From Phycisphaerales bacterium (lineage in GTDB: Bacteria > Planctomycetota > Phycisphaerae > Phycisphaerales > SM1A02), in NCBI GenBank assembly GCA_022446885.1, contig JAKVBU010000017.1, positions 22,583-86,582 of the forward strand: a DNA stretch of 64,000 bases, written 5' to 3'. The position numbers and the translations under genes were made by a program. The notes below the pieces were generated by a model, which saw only the letters and a list, made by a program, of their open reading frames with translations, was not told where the DNA came from and ran no database searches. Of the stretch, positions 59,815 through 64,000 are shown one piece after another. Each line of letters begins with the position of its first letter. Position 1 is the stretch's first letter.

Positions 59815-60666
59815 ATGCGCGCATTGCTCACTGCAATTGCACTTTTGGCGTCCCCCGCCATTGCACAAACACACACTGTTTACCCCATTCAAACAGCCCA
59901 AACCGAGCCAGATGGTTGCTGGGGATGCTGCTGCGGGACTGACACCGTCACAGCGAATCCCTCTTTGATTCAAGTGAAGAGCTGCACTTATCAAGGAGGC
60001 TATTGCATGGGGGATACCAATCGAGCCGCATGGCTGTTTGCAATCCCGGAGGGAATCAATCCTGGAGACATTGCAAGTGCAAAGATTACCGGCAATCGAA
60101 GCGGCGGTTCATATGGTTCTGGCTGGATTGCTTGTCGCTGGACAACCGGCACATCATTAAGCATTTCCAATGTTCTAGACACCATCAATAACTCTGATTA
60201 CAGCGCCACAATCAATTGGCCTGCGGCGTACACCTACAACCTGAATATTGCGTCTTCATTTATGAATGAAGTTGAAACTGGCTATCTACTTGTTGTTGCC
60301 GGTTCTAGTTCTGAATACGGAATTGATTTGGTGAATACAGGTGCTGGACAAGCCCATTTAGAAATCACGATCCAATCACCAACAGGCGCTTGTTGCACAT
60401 TCACGTCCGGCTGTACTGAAGTTTCCCAGTACCTGTGCGAACAAGCTGGCTTCGTCTTTCTCGGCGAGGACACTGACTGCCAATCTACCTCTTGTGAGCA
60501 ATGCCCCGGAGACTTCAATGGCAATGGCGCTGTTGATGTCGATGACCTCCTTGCCCTCATATCTGTCTACGGAAGTGAAGATGCTGATCATGACCTAGAT
60601 GGAGATGCATTGATCTCCGTTGAAGACTTACTCATCCTCTTGGCGCAGTATGGAGCGTGTTCGTGA
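59815..60666 (+). CDS. Secreted protein with six-cysteine module and two dockerin-like repeats
   Basis: Exported 283-residue protein. Signal peptide about residues 1-17 (ASPAIAQ). Cysteine-rich start (GCWGCCCG), a beta-sandwich-like region of about 150 residues, then GACCTFTSGCTEVSQYLC and further cysteines (the ACC module also in 48.0 and 61.7 kb genes), and two dockerin repeats, GDFNGNGAVDVDDLLALIS and HDLDGDALISVEDLLILL, ending GACS. GGAGAAGGCAC precedes the ATG. The next gene starts within its stop codon (GTGA). Confidence 0.82.
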   Translation: MRALLTAIALLASPAIAQTHTVYPIQTAQTEPDGCWGCCCGTDTVTANPSLIQVKSCTYQGGYCMGDTNRAAWLFAIPEGINPGDIASAKITGNRSGGSYGSGWIACRWTTGTSLSISNVLDTINNSDYSATINWPAAYTYNLNIASSFMNEVETGYLLVVAGSSSEYGIDLVNTGAGQAHLEITIQSPTGACCTFTSGCTEVSQYLCEQAGFVFLGEDTDCQSTSCEQCPGDFNGNGAVDVDDLLALISVYGSEDADHDLDGDALISVEDLLILLAQYGACS

Positions 60667-61466
60667 TTAATAAACTGATAAAAAACACACTCTTAATTTG
60701 TTTACGGATGCGTGCGAATCTGCATGTCACCACGTGTGCAACAATGCTCACGCTTGTTGGCGAAGCAACTGCTTCATCTGGCACCGTGATCGAGATCGAT
60801 CGTTCGCAGGCGTGCTTGATCAGTTGGTCAGGCGGCACTGGCTGCCACAATGCATATTGGAATCACAATCCCATCATCTTGTGTGGCGGGTTCTGTTATC
60901 TCAACACACAGACCTACCAGTACAGCGGCAAGCGGATCGGGATGTGGAGTTTCGATCTGTCCCAGATCCCAGAGGATGCGGAGGTGACCGCCCTGACTCT
61001 TCGTGCGATCGGTGGCGACCACTCCTGGAGCCAAGAGGGACGCATCTTCAAGCTTGGCATGAAGACCGGATCCGGCACCATCACTGAAAGCGATGGGCTG
61101 GAACTGTGGAACCAGGGCGTGAATTTTGCACAACCAGCGCCGCTAGTCGAAGGAGAATATGCCCTCTCTACAACTGAAATAAATGATGCTCATAACCAAA
61201 CAGGCTGGCTAGTGATGAGCGTCTCGGAAGACTATTACTCACCGTTGGGTGTCCTTGATCCCGAAGCAACTTTGATAGTCGAGTTTGAAACTACGACATG
61301 CCCTAGTGATCTAAATGACAACCAAGCGGTCGATATCCAAGACCTCTTGGCAGTGATCGATGCGTGGGGTCCATGCACTGACTGTGATGCAGATATCAAC
61401 CAAAGCGGTGCAGTCGACGTCGCAGATTTGCTTGCAATCATCGAAGACTGGGGCCCCTGCCCATAA
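60663..61466 (+). CDS. Secreted protein with two C-terminal dockerin-like repeats
   Basis: Predicted 267-residue exported protein. The GTG at 60663 overlaps the preceding TGA (GTGA), as at other junctions in the window, and gives a hydrophobic N-terminus; the ATG at 60708 is the alternative. The central domain has paired cysteines near its start (CHNAYW, LCGGFCY) and beta-strand-like segments (AEVTALTLRAIGG); it resembles the domain of the upstream protein in style. Ends with SDLNDNQAVDIQDLLAVIDAWG and ADINQSGAVDVADLLAIIEDWG, closing GPCP. A terminator repeat follows directly. Confidence 0.78.
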   Translation: MINKLIKNTLLICLRMRANLHVTTCATMLTLVGEATASSGTVIEIDRSQACLISWSGGTGCHNAYWNHNPIILCGGFCYLNTQTYQYSGKRIGMWSFDLSQIPEDAEVTALTLRAIGGDHSWSQEGRIFKLGMKTGSGTITESDGLELWNQGVNFAQPAPLVEGEYALSTTEINDAHNQTGWLVMSVSEDYYSPLGVLDPEATLIVEFETTTCPSDLNDNQAVDIQDLLAVIDAWGPCTDCDADINQSGAVDVADLLAIIEDWGPCP

Positions 61467-61523
61467 CCCCCATCACAACCCACCACCCCACAGCACCTCC
61501 GTATTCACGGGGGTGTTGTTCTT
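61467..61523 (+). terminator. Terminator repeat copy 2
   Basis: Stem CAGCACCTCCGT (61491-61502) / ACGGGGGTGTTG (61507-61518), loop ATTC, then TTCTT. The 30 bases between the stop codon and the stem match the other two copies with a few substitutions. Confidence 0.85.
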
Positions 61524-61657
61524 AAGGGAAGACTTCGGCGAAGTGCCCCTCTACAGCCCCTCAGGGACACCTCTAAAAACAGTTGTTGACCTCCCCTGTG
61601 AGGCCTTCTCTAATGGGACTTGTGCGGCCTCAGGTCGCCTGTAGGAGAGAGGAACTC

Positions 61658-62785
61658 ATGCGCTATATCTGCACTTCAATCGTGGCCACATTGGCCTTGG
61701 CCGGAACTGTTCATGCTCAGCCTGTTCAATGGACCATTGCCGAAGGCGGCAATGGGCATTGGTATGAATTCATACCAACAACCACTGACTGGCATTCAGC
61801 ACAGGCACACGCCAAAGAGCAGGGCGGCGAGTTGGCAAGTATTTCCTCTGTTGAGGAAAACGCATTCATTCACAACTTGATTCCCCACTCTGCTTGGATC
61901 GGCGCAACAGACGAAGCCGAAGAGGGGAATTGGCAATGGTCTAATGGTGATACTTGGGACTACACCAACTGGGGAGCAGGCGAACCAAACAATAACGATG
62001 CAACATATGGCGAAGACTATGCATACATGGTTGGCTACGAACATCCAAGTGGCGATGACTATTGGTACGACGGTTCAATAATTACTGCAGATATCGCCTT
62101 TGTGATTGAATGGGATCATGACCCGAGCATTAAGCAATGGCGCATTGAGGAGGGCGGCAATGGACATTGGTATGAAGCCATACGGCCAGAGGGCTCGTTT
62201 TGTTGGGAAGACGCCCGAGCCGATGCCGTATCGCAAGGTGGATACCTCGCAACGATCACCAGCCAGGGCGAACAGGACTTTCTTGAATCCAATGTGATCG
62301 ACTCCACACTGGGTTGGTTTGTTGGCGGGTATCAGGACACTGAGGACCCCGACTACAGCGAGCCCAATGGCGGATGGAAATGGGTCACGGGTGAGCCTTG
62401 GGACTACACCCACTGGTACAGCGGCAGTTGGGGAGAGATGCCCCATGATCCGAGCGGTAACGAGAATATCCTTGCACTTGGAATGACATGGTGGGGCCTC
62501 ATGTGGAAGAATGCCCCCGCGTGTACCGATCCTGGCTACAACGGCTATATCATCGAGTACACAGTGCTACCTGGTTCAGCGCTTGGTGCCTGCTGTCTCG
62601 ACGGTCTCTGCATTACGACCGCTTCAGCCGACTGTGAGGGTCACGGCGGGACATGGGGTGGCCCAGACTCTTCATGCGCTGATTTCTCTTGCCCAACTTC
62701 ATGCCCTGGTGACACAAATGACGACGGTGTCGTCAACATCGAGGACCTGCTGAATCTGATCGGCGCCTGGGGCGCTTGTCCTTAG
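61658..62785 (+). CDS. Secreted protein with two C-type lectin-like domains, six-cysteine module and dockerin-like tail
   Basis: Exported 375-residue protein. Signal peptide to about residue 22 (VHAQP). Two C-type lectin-like domains in tandem: each starts W-x-I-x-EGGNGHWYE and carries HSAQAHAKEQGGELASISS-like helix and WIGATDE/W-x-WSNGD, then WDYTNW; the second copy reads WVTGEPWDYTHW. Then the ACC six-cysteine module (GACCLDGLCITTASADC) and one dockerin-like repeat (GDTNDDGVVNIEDLLNLIGAWG) with GACP. GGAGAGAGG before the ATG at 61658 supports the start. Likely carbohydrate binding outside the cell. Confidence 0.85.
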   Translation: MRYICTSIVATLALAGTVHAQPVQWTIAEGGNGHWYEFIPTTTDWHSAQAHAKEQGGELASISSVEENAFIHNLIPHSAWIGATDEAEEGNWQWSNGDTWDYTNWGAGEPNNNDATYGEDYAYMVGYEHPSGDDYWYDGSIITADIAFVIEWDHDPSIKQWRIEEGGNGHWYEAIRPEGSFCWEDARADAVSQGGYLATITSQGEQDFLESNVIDSTLGWFVGGYQDTEDPDYSEPNGGWKWVTGEPWDYTHWYSGSWGEMPHDPSGNENILALGMTWWGLMWKNAPACTDPGYNGYIIEYTVLPGSALGACCLDGLCITTASADCEGHGGTWGGPDSSCADFSCPTSCPGDTNDDGVVNIEDLLNLIGAWGACP

Positions 62786-62846
62786 TAACCCCCACCACAA
62801 CCCACCACCCCACAGCACCTCCGTATTCACGGGGGTGTTGTTCTTT
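62786..62846 (+). terminator. Terminator repeat copy 3
   Basis: Stem CAGCACCTCCGT (62813-62824) / ACGGGGGTGTTG (62829-62840), loop ATTC, then TTCTTTATTT. It is the closest match to copy 1, and the identity extends back into the last codons of the gene (GGGGCGCTTGTCCTTAG). Confidence 0.85.
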
Positions 62847-62955
62847 ATTTCGCCTTGCACTACTACTAAAGAGGTACGCAGGAGGTATCACCTCTCTGGA
62901 GATAATGGGCGGCTAAGAGAACTTGCCTTATCAAGTAATTTCGACCTCGAAATAA

Positions 62956-63087
62956 TCCCCAACGGTACTAGAGGATTTGGGTGACGTAGGCTATGAACCC
63001 TGCCCGGGCGATACAAATCAAGATGGCGTTGTTCACGTGAACGACTTACTAGAGAGCATTGCGAACTTTGGCACTGCCTGTCCCTGA
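62956..63087 (+). pseudogene. Second orphan dockerin-like tail
   Basis: After an in-frame TAA at 62953 the frame encodes ...GYEPCPGDTNQDGVVHVN and DLLESIANFGTACP, then TGA at 63085. No start codon, signal peptide or catalytic domain is attached. It is the C-terminal half of a dockerin-tailed gene whose front is missing, 200 bases after the lectin gene. The rest of 62847-63263 holds no gene that I can see. Confidence 0.75.
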
Positions 63088-63263
63088 AGCGCACTGCTTA
63101 GAAGATCACAGACAACCACTAGCCATTCTGCCAGTGGCTATCTTTGATTCATCCCGACCCAGCACGTATACCAAACGTAGGTTCATCAGGTTCTTATTGG
63201 CAAAATCGGAAGACTGGCCCTACATTACTAGGCGCCGGAGTCGGTTACAGCTGGAGATTTGCG

Positions 63264-64000
63264 ATGAATTCCTGGGCCTCTTCTTATATAGCCGCCCTCG
63301 CGGTAGCTTCTACTGCATCAAGTGCAACTGCCCAGCAGTTGATAAACAAGAACATCAACGTTGATGGTGTAAATCGCTCATATCTGGTCTATATCCCAGT
63401 CGAATTCAATGCTGCAGAAAACATGCCGGCCATGTTCTTCTTCCATGGCGGCGGTGGCACCGCATATCAGGGGATCAATGAGTGCGACTTCCGATCACTT
63501 GCAGACTCTGAACGCTTTATGGCCGTATATCCCCAAGCTATTAATAGCACTTCTGGCCCCAATAGCTGGGACTGCCTTGGTGATTATCATGGCGGAATAG
63601 ACGAAATGGGCTTTATGTCCGCGATGATTAATGCGATGTCCGCTGACTACAACATTGATACGCAACGTGTCTATGCCGGCGGTTACTCCCTAGGCGGAAG
63701 CATTGTTTACGACATGGCGGGCTACCTGCCAGATCAAGTAGCCGCCATTGCGCCAGTCGCGGCAAATATGTGGGAGTGGACTTTGAGTGACGTGAACTGG
63801 TCAACTCCTATTGCATGTGTACACCTTCTTGGCACGAATGACTTTTACGCGCCATACAACGGAAACGCTTACAGCATTGCGACCAGTGCACAAAACAACC
63901 ACTTCGTGACGCTCAATGGTGCCCAGACAACCCCTATCAGTGAATACCTTGGTGGAAACATCACCAGGTACACCTGGCTTCCAGGCGAAGAATGTCACGG
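63264..64000 (+). CDS. Secreted PHB-depolymerase/LpqC-like esterase, 3' end outside window
   Basis: Exported alpha/beta hydrolase, 245 residues visible, cut by the window end. Signal peptide to about residue 23 (SSATAQ). FFFHGGGGTAYQG is the oxyanion loop, YAGGYSLGGSIVYDM holds the nucleophilic serine in G-x-S-x-G, LLGTNDFYAPY probably contributes the aspartate and EECHG the start of the histidine region. Family members include PHB depolymerases and feruloyl or acetylxylan esterases. GGAG is seven bases before the ATG at 63264. A dockerin tail may follow outside the window, given its neighbours. Confidence 0.85.
   Translation, partial: MNSWASSYIAALAVASTASSATAQQLINKNINVDGVNRSYLVYIPVEFNAAENMPAMFFFHGGGGTAYQGINECDFRSLADSERFMAVYPQAINSTSGPNSWDCLGDYHGGIDEMGFMSAMINAMSADYNIDTQRVYAGGYSLGGSIVYDMAGYLPDQVAAIAPVAANMWEWTLSDVNWSTPIACVHLLGTNDFYAPYNGNAYSIATSAQNNHFVTLNGAQTTPISEYLGGNITRYTWLPGEECH

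Noticed and set aside
19726..62785. A cellulosome, suggested by dockerins
   Set aside because: No cohesin or scaffoldin and no clear cellulases are in the window, and the tails end in a Cys-Pro signature not typical of clostridial dockerins.
1..64000. CRISPR arrays, tRNA, rRNA and transposase genes
   Set aside because: I looked for evenly spaced direct repeats with unique spacers, cloverleaf patterns and transposase motifs and saw none. The tandem repeats at 3.5 and 23.6 kb have no spacers.

Overview
The window is bacterial chromosome, GC-rich (about 60% by eye), gene-dense, with genes on both strands. It looks like a member of the Planctomycetota, most likely class Phycisphaerae and probably marine. 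The reasons are the secreted proteins ending in one or two dockerin-like repeats with a C-terminal '(W/Y)G-x-C-(P/S/F)' signature, right-handed beta-helix proteins, a VPAPG/RRRRR surface-sorting tail, DUF1080 proteins, a sulfatase, a prepilin-like protein and a kinase-like protein with the planctomycete-type N-terminal helix. This assignment is inference from protein families. I saw no rRNA, tRNA, CRISPR array, transposase or prophage block.

Layout. 1-2.8 kb: a minus-strand operon (thioredoxin-fold lipoprotein, glycosyltransferase, AmpG-like permease cut by the window edge). 2.9-12 kb: a DUF669-like protein with an SSB-like tip, a DUF1080 protein coupled to a two-domain aminolipid acyltransferase, STAS protein with folE2, an aminotransferase and small envelope proteins. 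12.2-19.7 kb: a sensor PP2C phosphatase followed by an ebo-type cluster (sugar-phosphate cyclase EboD, small protein, TatD-like EboB, TIM-barrel EboE, UbiA-like EboC, phosphatase EboF). 19.7-26.6 kb: beta-helix, YceI, pseudokinase, surface-sorted and dockerin proteins, pseudopilin and a chagasin-like inhibitor. 26.6-33.5 kb: metallopeptidase-serA pair, gcvP and an MBL hydrolase. 33.6-42.7 kb: outer-membrane barrel, lipoprotein, FecR, CHASE2 adenylate cyclase, GAF-PP2C phosphatase and a Wzy-like polymerase, all on the plus strand. 42.7-56.9 kb: dockerin protein, sulfatase, three GYF-domain membrane proteins, beta-helix protein, a YbdG-type MscS channel, a voltage-gated K+ channel, DUF1080, cupin, EEP-family, DUF3592 and glycosyltransferase genes. 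57-64 kb: an island of secreted dockerin-tailed proteins with lower GC, near-identical terminators and two orphan dockerin tails, ending in a truncated PHB-depolymerase-like esterase.

How it works together. Most genes serve the cell envelope, with export, surface display, polysaccharide and lipid synthesis, and sensing at the envelope (CHASE2/FecR cyclase, PP2C/STAS partner-switching components, ion channels). The ebo cluster would make or traffic a small molecule towards the periplasm. Across the window a TANNNT hexamer ends 6-10 bases upstream of at least 17 start codons, often as GNTAGGNT, suggesting frequent leaderless or very short-leader transcription. Other genes have clear GGAG-type ribosome binding sites.
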